NCBI GenBank assembly: GCA_040768125.1
Contig: JAXGNG010000002.1
Location: forward strand, 248,001 to 312,000
Direction of reading: 5' to 3'
DNA: 64,000 nucleotides
Source: RBG-16-49-21 sp040768125
Lineage (GTDB): Bacteria; Spirochaetota; UBA4802; UBA5550
Below are positions 17,660-25,597 of the stretch, in pieces. The notes under the pieces were generated by a model. It was not told the DNA's origin. It made no database searches and was given only the letters and a program-made list of their open reading frames with translations. The position numbers and the translations under genes are program-made. How positions within the stretch are numbered: position 1 is the first letter of the stretch; every line of letters starts with the position of its first letter.

Positions 17660-18823
17660 ATGCCGGTACCGATAGTTGTCGCCCTGTACATCCTTTTCCC
17701 GGCCCTGGTCATCTATCTCTGCTACCGGTATCCCCGGGTCAACAAGATCGGCGCCGTGGTCATCTGCTACCTCGCGGGTATCGCCCTGGGAAACATCGGC
17801 GTGCTCCCCGAGACAATGTACCCGGTCCAGGAGAGTCTCTCCGAGGTGAGCGTGGTGATCGCACTGCCGCTCCTCCTGTTTTCGATGGACGTGCGCAAAT
17901 GGGCGCGCCTCGCCGGGAAGACCCTCCTGGCCATGCTCCTCGCCACGATCGCCATCATCGTCGTCGCCGTGGCGGGTTTCTTCCTCGTGCGGCCCTACGC
18001 GGGGGACGCCTGGCAGCTCGCGGCCCTTGCCATCGGTGTGTATACCGGGGGCACGCCGAACCTGGCGGCCATCAAGACCGCCCTGAACGTGGAGTCGACG
18101 CGCTTCGTCATTGTCCACACCTACGACACCGTGGTGTCGATCGTGTACATCATCTTCTGCATCACCGCGGCCCGGAGGGTATTCGGCGTGATTCTCCCGC
18201 CCTTCGCGAAGCCTGCCCGGGACGGGAGCGGGGGAACAGGCGCGGGAGGCCTCGAGACCGAGGATATCCACGCTTACGCCGATATCTTCAGCCGGAAGGT
18301 GCTTCCGGGGCTTTTCGCGGCCCTTGGGATCGCCGCGGGGATCGTGGGGATATCTGTGTTCCTGGGGTCGCTCCTGCCAAAGGATTATTCCACGTCCTTC
18401 ATCATCCTCTCGATCACCACCCTGGGGATCGCCGCCTCCTTCGTTCCGCGCATACGCGCCATTGCCCGGACCTTCCAGTTCGGGATGTACGTGATCTACA
18501 TATTCTGCTTCACCGTGGCCTCCATGGCGAGCTTCAAGGCCCTGGTGAACATTGACGTGGCGATCATGCTCTTCATCGTGTTCTCGATTTTCGGTTCCAT
18601 GGTCCTCCACGCGCTCCTCTGCGCGCCCTTTAAAATCGACAGGGACACCTTCATCGTCGTGTCGGCGTCGGCCATTTGCTCGCCCCCCCTGGTGCCCGTC
18701 GTGGTGGACGGGTTGAAGAACCGGGAGGTGCTCCTCTCCGGTCTCACGACGGGGATCATCGGCTATGCTATCGGAAATTATCTGGGGATATCCCTGGGGA
18801 TCGCCCTGCGGACGTTGTTTTAG
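17660..18823 (+). CDS. DUF819 family membrane protein (putative transporter)
   Basis: 387 residues with about ten TM helices. The opening (LFPALVIYLCYRYPRVNKIG) and the repeated GNIGVLP and YTGGTPNLAA features are those I know from DUF819/YjcL-like proteins, a carrier-like family with an inverted repeat fold. The GTPNLAAIKTALN segment is a probable substrate-binding re-entrant loop. GGAGG precedes the ATG. It is the last gene of the operon; 40 bases after its stop the second inverted-repeat element begins. Transport function is inferred. Confidence 0.8.
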   Translation: MPVPIVVALYILFPALVIYLCYRYPRVNKIGAVVICYLAGIALGNIGVLPETMYPVQESLSEVSVVIALPLLLFSMDVRKWARLAGKTLLAMLLATIAIIVVAVAGFFLVRPYAGDAWQLAALAIGVYTGGTPNLAAIKTALNVESTRFVIVHTYDTVVSIVYIIFCITAARRVFGVILPPFAKPARDGSGGTGAGGLETEDIHAYADIFSRKVLPGLFAALGIAAGIVGISVFLGSLLPKDYSTSFIILSITTLGIAASFVPRIRAIARTFQFGMYVIYIFCFTVASMASFKALVNIDVAIMLFIVFSIFGSMVLHALLCAPFKIDRDTFIVVSASAICSPPLVPVVVDGLKNREVLLSGLTTGIIGYAIGNYLGISLGIALRTLF

Positions 18824-18863
18824 CGCCCTCCCGCAGGGATGTATAAACAGAATAAAATCATTT

Positions 18864-19069
18864 GAACCACGGATGAACACGGATAGACACGGATGAATAA
18901 TAGGGGATATCCAAGAATCAGATTTGGATGTTTCCTTCTGGGTACTTTCAAAATGAAAAATCTAATTTTACGATGTGTCCATAATTGAAAGTGAATGCAT
19001 GGGGCCTTGTTTTATAAATGAGTCAATGCCGCCATGCTATCCGTGTTAATCCGTGTCCATCCGTGGTTC
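18864..19069. mobile_element. Inverted-repeat element, copy 2 (206 bp, no gene)
   Basis: Arms of 31 bases at 18864-18894 and 19039-19069 are inverted copies and match the arms of copy 1 at 8840-9019. The symmetry extends one base further on each side (TGAACC...GGTTCA). The interior is AT-rich, has no convincing frame, and shows no similarity by eye to the interior of copy 1. The stretch 18824-19130 holds nothing else except the start-proximal ribosome site of the next gene. Confidence 0.75.
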
Positions 19070-19130
19070 ATATAATTCATTGACAATTCAACGTCAATGG
19101 ATCAGGAACTCTGTATTCCAGGAGGAAGCA

Positions 19131-20594
19131 ATGAAGAACGACGACATTCGCCTGCCGAAGAAGGGGAGAGGACGCAAGGATATCCTGAAACAGCTTCGGG
19201 ACTTCGGGAAGGAGGATCCCGATTATAAACATATGCGGACCTGGAGCCTGGTCTACTACCTCGGCGAGGGGCACACGAAGTTTTTGCTCGACGCCTACGG
19301 CGCCTACTTTTCGGCGAATGGCCTGAACCCCACGGTTTTCCGGAGCCTGAAGCGCCTGGAAAACAAGGTGGTGCGTATCACCGCGGGCCTCCTGCACGGT
19401 GACCGGAATGTCGTCGGGGTCATGACCTCCGGGGGGACCGAGAGCTGCCTTCTCGCCGTGAAGACCTACCGGGACATGGGCCGCGCGGAAAAGAGGATCA
19501 GGAAGCCGGAGATGGTGATACCCGTCACGGCCCACGTGGCCTGGGAGAAGGGGGCCGAGTACTTCGGGGTGAAGGCCGTGCGCGCTCCCCTGGATAAATC
19601 ACACCGGGTGGACCTCCGGGCCGCGAGGAAGCTCGTGAACCGCAACACCGTGATGATACTCGGTTCCGCGCCGGAGTATCCTCACGGCATGATCGACCCG
19701 ATCGGGGGCCTCGGCGAGATCGCCGGGGAGAAAAAGATACCGCTCCACGTCGACGCCTGCCTGGGGGGCTTCCTCCTCCCCTTCGCGGAGATGCTGGGGC
19801 GCCCCGTGCCCCCCTGGGACTACCGGGTCCCCGGGGTGACCTCGATCTCCGCGGACGTCCACAAGTACGGCTTCAGCGCCAAGGGCGCCTCGGTGATCAC
19901 CTACCGGAGCCTCGACATCCTGAAACACCAGCTCTTCGTGTACGAGAACTGGCCCGGGGGGATCTTCGCCTCACCGGCCCTCCTGGGCACCAGGCCCGGA
20001 GGCGCTTATGCCGCGGCCTGGGCGTCCCTCCAGTCAATCGGCGAGGATGGGTACCGGAAGCTCGCGAAGACCATCCTCGACACGGCGGACAGGCTGCGCG
20101 CGGGAATCAACGCCATTCCCGAACTCGAGGTCCTGGGCGATCCGACGGGAAGCGTCTTCGCCTACACGTCGAAGAGCAGGGACGTGAACATCTATGCCGT
20201 GGGTGACCGGATGGAGGCGAAGGGATGGCAGATTGACCGTCTCCAGTTCCCCGAGGCGCTCCACGCCATGGTGACCCCCCTTCACGGGAAGATCGTATCG
20301 AAGTACCTGAAAGACCTGCGGGATTCCGTGCGGGAGGTGAAGGGGAGGCCGGAGCTTGCCGAGACCGGGGGCGCGGCCATGTACGGCATGATCGCGAACA
20401 TCCCCCTCCGCGGCATGGTGCGGAAGAACGTATTGAAGATGTTCGCCGAGATGTACGGCCCCGACGCGACGATGATCGACCCAACGTCGGCCTCAATGCA
20501 AGGTGAGGGGGAGGGTGAAAAGCCCGACTTCGCGACCCGGGCCGCCATGGCGTATCTCAGGGTGAGGAACCGGTTTAAGAAGCCCCGGGTTTAA
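19131..20594 (+). CDS. PLP-dependent lyase, sphingosine-1-phosphate-lyase-like
   Basis: Group II PLP decarboxylase fold of about 487 residues. SGGTES (100-105) holds the phosphate, HVDAC gives the pyridine-binding Asp208, and Lys245 in SADVHKYGFSAKG is the Schiff-base lysine. The HKYGFSAKGASVI pattern and GGIFASPALLGTRPGG loop are closer to sphingosine-1-phosphate lyase than to glutamate decarboxylase. No TM anchor, as in bacterial members. Start chosen at 19131 because AGGAGG lies six bases upstream; the open frame extends back to 19053 but overlaps the repeat element. The true substrate may be another phospho-amino-alcohol. Confidence 0.88.
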   Translation: MKNDDIRLPKKGRGRKDILKQLRDFGKEDPDYKHMRTWSLVYYLGEGHTKFLLDAYGAYFSANGLNPTVFRSLKRLENKVVRITAGLLHGDRNVVGVMTSGGTESCLLAVKTYRDMGRAEKRIRKPEMVIPVTAHVAWEKGAEYFGVKAVRAPLDKSHRVDLRAARKLVNRNTVMILGSAPEYPHGMIDPIGGLGEIAGEKKIPLHVDACLGGFLLPFAEMLGRPVPPWDYRVPGVTSISADVHKYGFSAKGASVITYRSLDILKHQLFVYENWPGGIFASPALLGTRPGGAYAAAWASLQSIGEDGYRKLAKTILDTADRLRAGINAIPELEVLGDPTGSVFAYTSKSRDVNIYAVGDRMEAKGWQIDRLQFPEALHAMVTPLHGKIVSKYLKDLRDSVREVKGRPELAETGGAAMYGMIANIPLRGMVRKNVLKMFAEMYGPDATMIDPTSASMQGEGEGEKPDFATRAAMAYLRVRNRFKKPRV

Positions 20595-20607
20595 ACCCGG
20601 GGCTTCT
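20578..20607. terminator. 30-bp perfect palindrome over the lyase stop codon
   Basis: AGAAGCCCCGGG-TTTAAA-CCCGGGGCTTCT is perfectly self-complementary. It contains the TAA stop of the plus-strand lyase gene and lies 12 bases from the 3' end of the minus-strand tRNA-His. No T-run follows on either strand, so it would be a non-canonical two-way terminator or an mRNA-stabilising end. Confidence 0.5.
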
Positions 20608-20618
20608 GTGGGGACATG

Positions 20619-20691
20619 GGTGGCTGACGGGATTCGAACCCGCAACGACTGGATCCACAATCCAGGGCTCTACCATTGAACTACAGCCACC
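20619..20691 (-). tRNA. tRNA-His (anticodon GTG)
   Basis: Minus strand folds as a cloverleaf: acceptor GTGGCTG/CAGCCAC, anticodon stem CTGGA/TCCAG with loop TTGTGGA, T-arm GCGGG-TTCGAAT-CCCGT. The discriminator is C and an extra G precedes position 1 (base 20691), the two identity features of tRNA-His. CCA is not encoded. Confidence 0.96.
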
Positions 20692-20805
20692 ATTTTGAGA
20701 GGCCATTATTTTTCCCGCCCGGCCGATGTCAAGAGCAAATTTCATGAAGCGCGGCCCAGGGCCGGGGAGAATCTGCCGCTTTTCCCGGTTCTCGACAATA
20801 AATGT

Positions 20806-20834
20806 TTGACAGAACCGCCCTGTCCGTTTAAATG
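20806..20834 (+). promoter_or_regulatory. Promoter of cold-shock gene 1
   Basis: TTGACA at 20806-20811 and a -10-like TTAAAT/TAAATG at 20828-20834 are 16-17 bases apart. The expected start point is near 20841, directly before the conserved leader box at 20842. The second cold-shock gene has the same arrangement. Confidence 0.65.
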
Positions 20835-20841
20835 ATCCCAA

Positions 20842-20943
20842 TGAATAGCCTCATCAGATTTTCACAGTGTCTTACCTCGAATTATATTCCAGCTTAAGCC
20901 ATTGGATAGTGTTGAGACTTATTCGCCGGGGTAATCCCCATCA
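20842..20943 (+). promoter_or_regulatory. Conserved 5' leader of cold-shock gene 1
   Basis: Two blocks are shared with the leader at 28991-29090: TGAATAGCCTCATC (20842-20855) right at the predicted transcript start, and a block beginning GAGACTTATTCGCCGGGG (from 20914) close to the ribosome site. The first block starts 120 bases before the ATG here and 124 in the other copy. Placement suggests a cis-acting RNA region like the cold box and thermosensing leader of cspA genes. Confidence 0.6.
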
Positions 20944-20961
20944 TTTAACAGGAGTAGTCGT

Positions 20962-21165
20962 ATGGCGAAAGGAACAGTCAAATGGTTCAACGAGAAAAAG
21001 GGATTCGGTTTCCTCACCCAGGAGGACGGCACGGAAGTGTTCGTTCACCACACGGGCATCGAGGGAAACGGGTTCAAGGTCCTCTACGAGGGCGACAAGG
21101 TCGAGTTTTCGGTGGAGAAGGGCGATAAGGGCCCCCGCGCCGTGAGCGTGCGCGCCGTGAACTGA
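20962..21165 (+). CDS. Cold-shock domain protein 1
   Basis: 67 residues, a single cold-shock domain binding single-stranded RNA/DNA. RNP1 is KKGFGFLT and RNP2 is VFVHHTGI; the start GTVKWFNEKKGFGF is typical. It differs from most CspA proteins in the HHTGI (usually HFSAI) RNP2 segment, a variation shared with the paralogue at 29115. ACAGGAG lies upstream of the ATG. A strong terminator follows the stop. Confidence 0.97.
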   Translation: MAKGTVKWFNEKKGFGFLTQEDGTEVFVHHTGIEGNGFKVLYEGDKVEFSVEKGDKGPRAVSVRAVN

Positions 21166-21184
21166 GGAACCATTCCATCGCATG

Positions 21185-21223
21185 AAAAAGACCGGCGTCT
21201 TCTGAACGCCGGTCTTTTTTTTT
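21185..21223 (+). terminator. Rho-independent terminator after cold-shock gene 1
   Basis: AAAAAGACCGGCGT / ACGCCGGTCTTTTT, a 14-bp stem with a seven-base loop, followed by further T. It ends 20 bases after the cold-shock stop codon begins its trailer and separates that gene from the convergent acyl-CoA dehydrogenase. Confidence 0.9.
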
Positions 21224-21265
21224 CGCCGGGACGATATCCGTACCCGAATGGGGGGGGATATTTTC

Positions 21266-22972
21266 TTACTCGTTCATCGTGTACTGGTCCTTCATGGCGT
21301 AGACGTAGTCGTTCAGCACCTTCCCGTAGCGATCGAGGTCCACCACGGGGCGCCTGATCATCTTCAGGCAGAGTTCCTGCTGCTTCTCCGTCGTCACTGA
21401 TTTGCCGTAGATCTGGAGAGAGTAGCGGGAAAAGTCCCGGACCATGAAGTCGAATATCTGGTCGATCAGCTCGTCGCTCACGCCGTAGATCTTCTTGTTC
21501 TCCAGGATGAGCTGGCCGTAGACCACCAGGGTGAAAAGCTCGCCCACGTTGAGGAGGAAGTCGATGTCCTTTCCCTGCTCCTTCATGCTGTCCATGGATG
21601 CCAGCATGAACTTTTTGAACTCCTCGATCTGCTCCTTGAACACGTTGACGTTGGGGATGTCGACGCTGTTGTAGGCGATGTTGTAGTCGTGGAACTGGAT
21701 GCCCCCCAGGCCCTTCGTGGGCCCCTGGTTGAACAGGAACGCGTCGTTGGCCGCGTCGCGGCGCTGGGGTATTTCCGGGAACGCGCCGGGATTGAAGAAG
21801 TAGTTCGGCATGAACTTGATGATGAGGGCCATGTTCACGTGAACCGTTCCCTCGAGCTTGGGCAGCGCCCTGATGTCGCGCGCCGCCATTTCGAAGTACA
21901 TGTCTTTTTCGAATCCCTTGGCGGCGATGACGTCCCAGAGGAGGTTGATCACCTCTTCGCCCTGGGTGGTGACCTTCATCTTCACCATGGGGTTGTAGAG
22001 GAGGTAGCGCTTGTCCTTCTCGTTCGCCGAGCGCATGTAGTCCGTGGCCCTGAGGGCGAAGAGCTTCATGGCCACCAGCCGGCAGTAGGCGTCGGTGAAT
22101 ATCTGTTTTATGTGGGGGAAATCGGTCACGAAGCTCCCGAAGAGGTTCCGCGTCGACGCGTGGTTGATCGCCTCGTAGTAGGCGTGGGTGCAGATGCCGA
22201 TGGAACCCCACCCCAGGTTGAACTTGCAGATGTTGATGGTGTTCAGGGAGGCGTCCCAGGCGTCGCGCCCCTTGTCCGTGATATCCGCCTCGGTGATGGG
22301 GTAGTCGTGGAGTGCGTACTCCGCCACGTAGGACTGGTTGTCGATGACGTTCTTCACGCACTCGTACTTTTCGTGCTGGGAGTCAACCACGAAGAAGACG
22401 TAGTCGCCGCTGTCGGCGATCTTCCCGAAGGTGGAGACCATGGCGGCCTCGTTGCCGTTTCCGATATAGTACTTGTCGCCGTTGGCGCGGTAGGTGCCGT
22501 CGCCGTTCGGGTAGAGCATCATGTCGCTCGAGTAGATGTCGGCGCCGTGCTCCTTCTCCGAGAGGCCGAAGGCGAAGATGGCCCCTTCTTTCAGGTGCTT
22601 CGCGGCGCGCTGCTTAACCTCCTCGTTCTTTCCGATGAAGATGGGACCAAGTCCAAGCTGGGAGACCTGGAAGGTGTACCAGTAGCAGAGGCCGTAGAAT
22701 CCCAGGACCTCGGCGAACTCCACGATCCGGGATGTGTCCCACCGCGCGTTCTTGTCGCCGTACCCGGCGGGGGTGAAGAGCTTCGCGAAGATCTGCTCCT
22801 TTTTCTGGAACTGGATGAAGTCATCGTACCAGACCCGCTTGTGATCGTCGTCCTTGATCTTCGCGAGTCCCTTGGTCTCGAAGAAATCGATCGTTTTCTC
22901 GATGATTTGCTTCGATTCCTCATCGGCGTAGGTGCGGTTTTTGAGCTTGGGGTTGAGCAGAATTTTTTCCAT
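21266..22972 (-). CDS. Acyl-CoA dehydrogenase family protein (second of tandem pair)
   Basis: 568 residues, longer than the roughly 380 of short-chain acyl-CoA dehydrogenases, so an extended family member. It should oxidise an acyl-CoA to the 2-enoyl-CoA with FAD, passing electrons to ETF. FAD/substrate segments visible: FAFGLSEKEHGADIYSSD, ANGDKYYIGNGNEA, and NICKFNLGWGSIGICTHA in the helical domain. It shares most residues with the protein at 23070-24767 across its length. It lies 97 bases downstream of that gene on the same strand, separated by a hairpin. Substrate length is unknown. Confidence 0.9.
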   Translation of the reverse strand: MEKILLNPKLKNRTYADEESKQIIEKTIDFFETKGLAKIKDDDHKRVWYDDFIQFQKKEQIFAKLFTPAGYGDKNARWDTSRIVEFAEVLGFYGLCYWYTFQVSQLGLGPIFIGKNEEVKQRAAKHLKEGAIFAFGLSEKEHGADIYSSDMMLYPNGDGTYRANGDKYYIGNGNEAAMVSTFGKIADSGDYVFFVVDSQHEKYECVKNVIDNQSYVAEYALHDYPITEADITDKGRDAWDASLNTINICKFNLGWGSIGICTHAYYEAINHASTRNLFGSFVTDFPHIKQIFTDAYCRLVAMKLFALRATDYMRSANEKDKRYLLYNPMVKMKVTTQGEEVINLLWDVIAAKGFEKDMYFEMAARDIRALPKLEGTVHVNMALIIKFMPNYFFNPGAFPEIPQRRDAANDAFLFNQGPTKGLGGIQFHDYNIAYNSVDIPNVNVFKEQIEEFKKFMLASMDSMKEQGKDIDFLLNVGELFTLVVYGQLILENKKIYGVSDELIDQIFDFMVRDFSRYSLQIYGKSVTTEKQQELCLKMIRRPVVDLDRYGKVLNDYVYAMKDQYTMNE

Positions 22973-22997
22973 GCGGTATCTCCTTGAAATTATTGCA

Positions 22998-23039
22998 CGT
23001 GGTTGTAGGCGGGGTCACGGGACCCCGCCTTCAACCACG
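22998..23039. repeat. Hairpin between the two acyl-CoA dehydrogenase genes
   Basis: 19-base arms (22998-23016 and 23021-23039) pair with a single mismatch around an ACGG loop. Part of the right arm, CACGGGACCCCGCCTTC, is repeated directly at 23036-23052, and an outer ATTGCA/TGCAAT pair (22992, 23053) could close a competing fold. No T-run follows. A processing, stabilising or attenuating mRNA structure is likely. Confidence 0.6.
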
Positions 23040-23069
23040 GGACCCCGCCTTCTGCAATGGAACCGGATA

Positions 23070-24767
23070 TCAATCCTTCATTGCATACGTTCCCTTCAGG
23101 GCGTAGACGTGGTCCATGAATATCTTCTCGAAGCGCGCCGGGTTCGGCACCGGCGTGCGGATGATCTTCAGGGACAGCTCTTTCTGCTTATCGCTGTTGC
23201 CCGGCTTCATGTGAATGTTCAGGGCGTACTTAGAGAAATCGCGCACCATGAAATCGAATATCTCTTCAAGGAGATCGTCGTCCACGGGGAAAAACTCCCT
23301 GCTCTCCAGGATGAGCTGGCCGTAGGCCACCAGGGTGAGTATTTCACCCAGGGCCAGGAGATAGTCGATATCGGCGGACTGCGCCTTGTCGGGGCCGGCC
23401 TTCACCAGGAATTCCTTGAAGAGGGCGATCTGCTCCTTGAAGACGTTGACGTTGGGAAGGTCCACGGCGTTGTAGGCGATGTTGTAATCGTGGAACTGGA
23501 TCTTGCCAAGGCCCTTCGTCGGCCCCTGGCGGAACATGAACTCGTCGTTCGCCGGGTCGTCGCGCCGCGGAACCGGCGCGTACTCCTTCGGGTTGAAAAA
23601 GTAGTTGGCCATGAACTTGACGATGAGGGCCATGTTGACGTGGACGGTGCCCTCGAGTTTCGGGAGCATCGGGAGTTCGTGCTTGGCGATCTCGAAGAAG
23701 GGCTCGTTCTCGAAACCCTTCGCCGCGATGATGTCGTGGAGGATGTTCATCACGTCCTCGCCCTCCCGGGTGACCTTCATCTTTACCATGGGGTTGAAGA
23801 GGAGGTAGCGCCGGTCCTCGGGGCCCGCGGAGCGCATGTAGTCGCTGGCGCGCTCGGCGAAGAGCTTCATGGCCACGAGCCGGCAGTAGGAATCGGTGAA
23901 GAGCCGCTTCACGTGGGGGAAATCGGTGACGTACTTCCCATAGACGTAACGGTTTGCCGCGTGGTCGATGGATTCATAGAGGGCGTGGGTGCAGAGGCCG
24001 ATGGCCCCCCATCCCAGGTTGAACTTGCAGATGTTGATGGTGTTCAGCATGTCGTCCCAGGCCTTGGGGCCCTTCTCCATGATGTCCGCGTCGGTGATGG
24101 GGTAGTCGTGGAGGGCGTACTCGGCAACGTAGTTCTGCTCGTTGACCACGTTGCGCACGCACTCGTACTTCTCGTGCTTCGAGTCAACGGCGAAGAAGAC
24201 GTAGTCCCCCGTATCGGCCATCTTCCCGAAGGTGGAGACCAGGCCCGCCTCGTTGCCGTTGCCGATGTAGTACTTGTCGCCGTTGGCGCGGTAGGTGCCG
24301 TCGCTGTTGGGATAGAGCATCATGTCGCTCGAGTAGATGTCCGCGCCGTGCTCCTTTTCAGAGAGGCCGAAGGCGAAGACCGCGCCGTCTTGAAGAAGCT
24401 TCGCGGTCTTGTGCTTCACCTCCTCGTTGCTCCCGAGCCACACGGGGCAGAGGCCGAGCATGGAGACCTGCCAGGTATACCAGTAGGTGATGCCGTAAAA
24501 ACCGGTGATCTCAGAGAATTCGCAGTTGCGGTAGGTGTCCCACCGTGAATCCTTCGCACCGTACCCCGATGGGGTCATCAGTGTGGCGAATATCTGGTTC
24601 TTCTTGAGGAATTCGACGAAGTCATAATTCCATTTCTTTTCATGCCAGTCCTTCTTGATCTGCTTGAGCCCCTTTTTCTCGAAGAACTCGATGGTTTTGG
24701 TCATTATTTCCCTGGATTTTTCGTCCGGATACTTCCTCTTGTGGTGGTGGGGGTGCAGGAGAATCAT
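23070..24767 (-). CDS. Acyl-CoA dehydrogenase family protein (first of tandem pair)
   Basis: 565 residues starting at the ATG at 24767, which has GAGG upstream; a longer frame to 24839 has no such support. N-terminus is unusual: MILLHPHHHKRKYPDEKSRE contains an HPHHHK cluster absent from the downstream paralogue. The rest matches it closely: FAFGLSEKEHGADIYSSD, ANGDKYYIGNGNEA, NICKFNLGWGAIGLCTHA, TKGLGKIQFHDYNIAYN. The pair is divergent from a TetR gene with a candidate operator in between, so fatty-acyl-dependent regulation is plausible. Confidence 0.9.
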   Translation of the reverse strand: MILLHPHHHKRKYPDEKSREIMTKTIEFFEKKGLKQIKKDWHEKKWNYDFVEFLKKNQIFATLMTPSGYGAKDSRWDTYRNCEFSEITGFYGITYWYTWQVSMLGLCPVWLGSNEEVKHKTAKLLQDGAVFAFGLSEKEHGADIYSSDMMLYPNSDGTYRANGDKYYIGNGNEAGLVSTFGKMADTGDYVFFAVDSKHEKYECVRNVVNEQNYVAEYALHDYPITDADIMEKGPKAWDDMLNTINICKFNLGWGAIGLCTHALYESIDHAANRYVYGKYVTDFPHVKRLFTDSYCRLVAMKLFAERASDYMRSAGPEDRRYLLFNPMVKMKVTREGEDVMNILHDIIAAKGFENEPFFEIAKHELPMLPKLEGTVHVNMALIVKFMANYFFNPKEYAPVPRRDDPANDEFMFRQGPTKGLGKIQFHDYNIAYNAVDLPNVNVFKEQIALFKEFLVKAGPDKAQSADIDYLLALGEILTLVAYGQLILESREFFPVDDDLLEEIFDFMVRDFSKYALNIHMKPGNSDKQKELSLKIIRTPVPNPARFEKIFMDHVYALKGTYAMKD

Positions 24768-24860
24768 AAGCCGCCTCGCCGTTGTTGTAATGTGGTTATG
24801 GACCCTTCGGGGCGGCTGCGCGGCCCCTTGACGGACCATGGTAAGTACATATCAAAAGCC

Positions 24861-24882
24861 CGAACGCTGTTCGTAATGTCAA
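24861..24882 (-). promoter_or_regulatory. Candidate -35 and operator for the dehydrogenase operon
   Basis: On the minus strand TTGACA (24882-24877) is followed by the perfect dyad CGAAC-N3-GTTCG at 24861-24873. A repressor bound there would sit between -35 and -10; a clear -10 hexamer was not found. The same GAAC-N3-GTTC core occurs in the promoter region at 9102-9112. The divergent TetR gene starts at 24962. Confidence 0.4.
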
Positions 24883-24961
24883 ACATATTTCGGAAAAATT
24901 CCTTGTAATTTTTTTTAACGGGGTTTGTGATGACCAGCACGCAGCAGCACAGGAAAATGGT

Positions 24962-25597
24962 ATGAAAAAAAGCAGTACCCTCTCCCTGATGAAGACAAAG
25001 GAGCGACAGGACCGCAAGGATCTCATCATCGACGCGGCCGAGCGGGTCTTCTCCACCAATCCCTTCACCAGGGTAAGCATGCGGGAGATCGCCCGGGAGG
25101 CGGGTATCGCCCCCTCGTCGATCTATACCTATTTCCCGAACCAGGAGTCACTCTTCGTGGAGGCCACGGTGAGGGACAGTTCCACCCTCATCGAGGAAAT
25201 GCGCACCATGCTCGATGGCCCGGATTCCGGGGAGCCGATCCTTGACCGGGTGATCGACGCATTCATCGACTATATCTCCAGGCATGATTCCTACTTCCGC
25301 ATGATGGTGACCTTCATGACCGTGGGAAGCCTGAACCAGGAATCGATGGAGAAGCTGAACGGCGTGGTGCGCCGCGGCTTTGACCTCTTCGAGTCCGTGT
25401 TCCTCGCCATGGGTTACAGGGGCGACACGCGGATACTGGCGCATTATTGCTTCGCCATGCTGAACGGCATCCTGGTAACGTTCAGGAAACTCGAGGGCCG
25501 CAGCGACGAGGCGATTATCGACCACATGAAAAAGGTGGGCAAGGTCTTCCGCGAGATCCTCGAGAAGAGCATAGCGGGGGCGAGGGCGGTCCCGTGA
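24962..25597 (+). CDS. TetR/AcrR family transcriptional regulator
   Basis: 211 residues. The DNA-binding part is standard (LIIDAAERVFSTNPFTRVSM, then REIAREAGIAPSSIYTYFPN). Divergent from the acyl-CoA dehydrogenase pair across 194 bases, the usual arrangement for a repressor of the neighbouring genes. Its stop codon overlaps the GTG start of the MoxR ATPase (shared GTGA), so it is translationally coupled to a quite different set of genes. An in-frame ATG at 24989 is an alternative start. Confidence 0.93.
   Translation: MKKSSTLSLMKTKERQDRKDLIIDAAERVFSTNPFTRVSMREIAREAGIAPSSIYTYFPNQESLFVEATVRDSSTLIEEMRTMLDGPDSGEPILDRVIDAFIDYISRHDSYFRMMVTFMTVGSLNQESMEKLNGVVRRGFDLFESVFLAMGYRGDTRILAHYCFAMLNGILVTFRKLEGRSDEAIIDHMKKVGKVFREILEKSIAGARAVP

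Noticed and set aside
20575..20841. Minus-strand 88-codon frame through the tRNA-His region
   Set aside because: It overlaps the whole tRNA gene and the palindrome and has no family resemblance.
22932..24548. Plus-strand frame of 538 codons opposite the acyl-CoA dehydrogenases
   Set aside because: Val/Leu/Gly/His-rich shadow; the same kind of shadow appears opposite the other paralogue, as expected from shared codon use.
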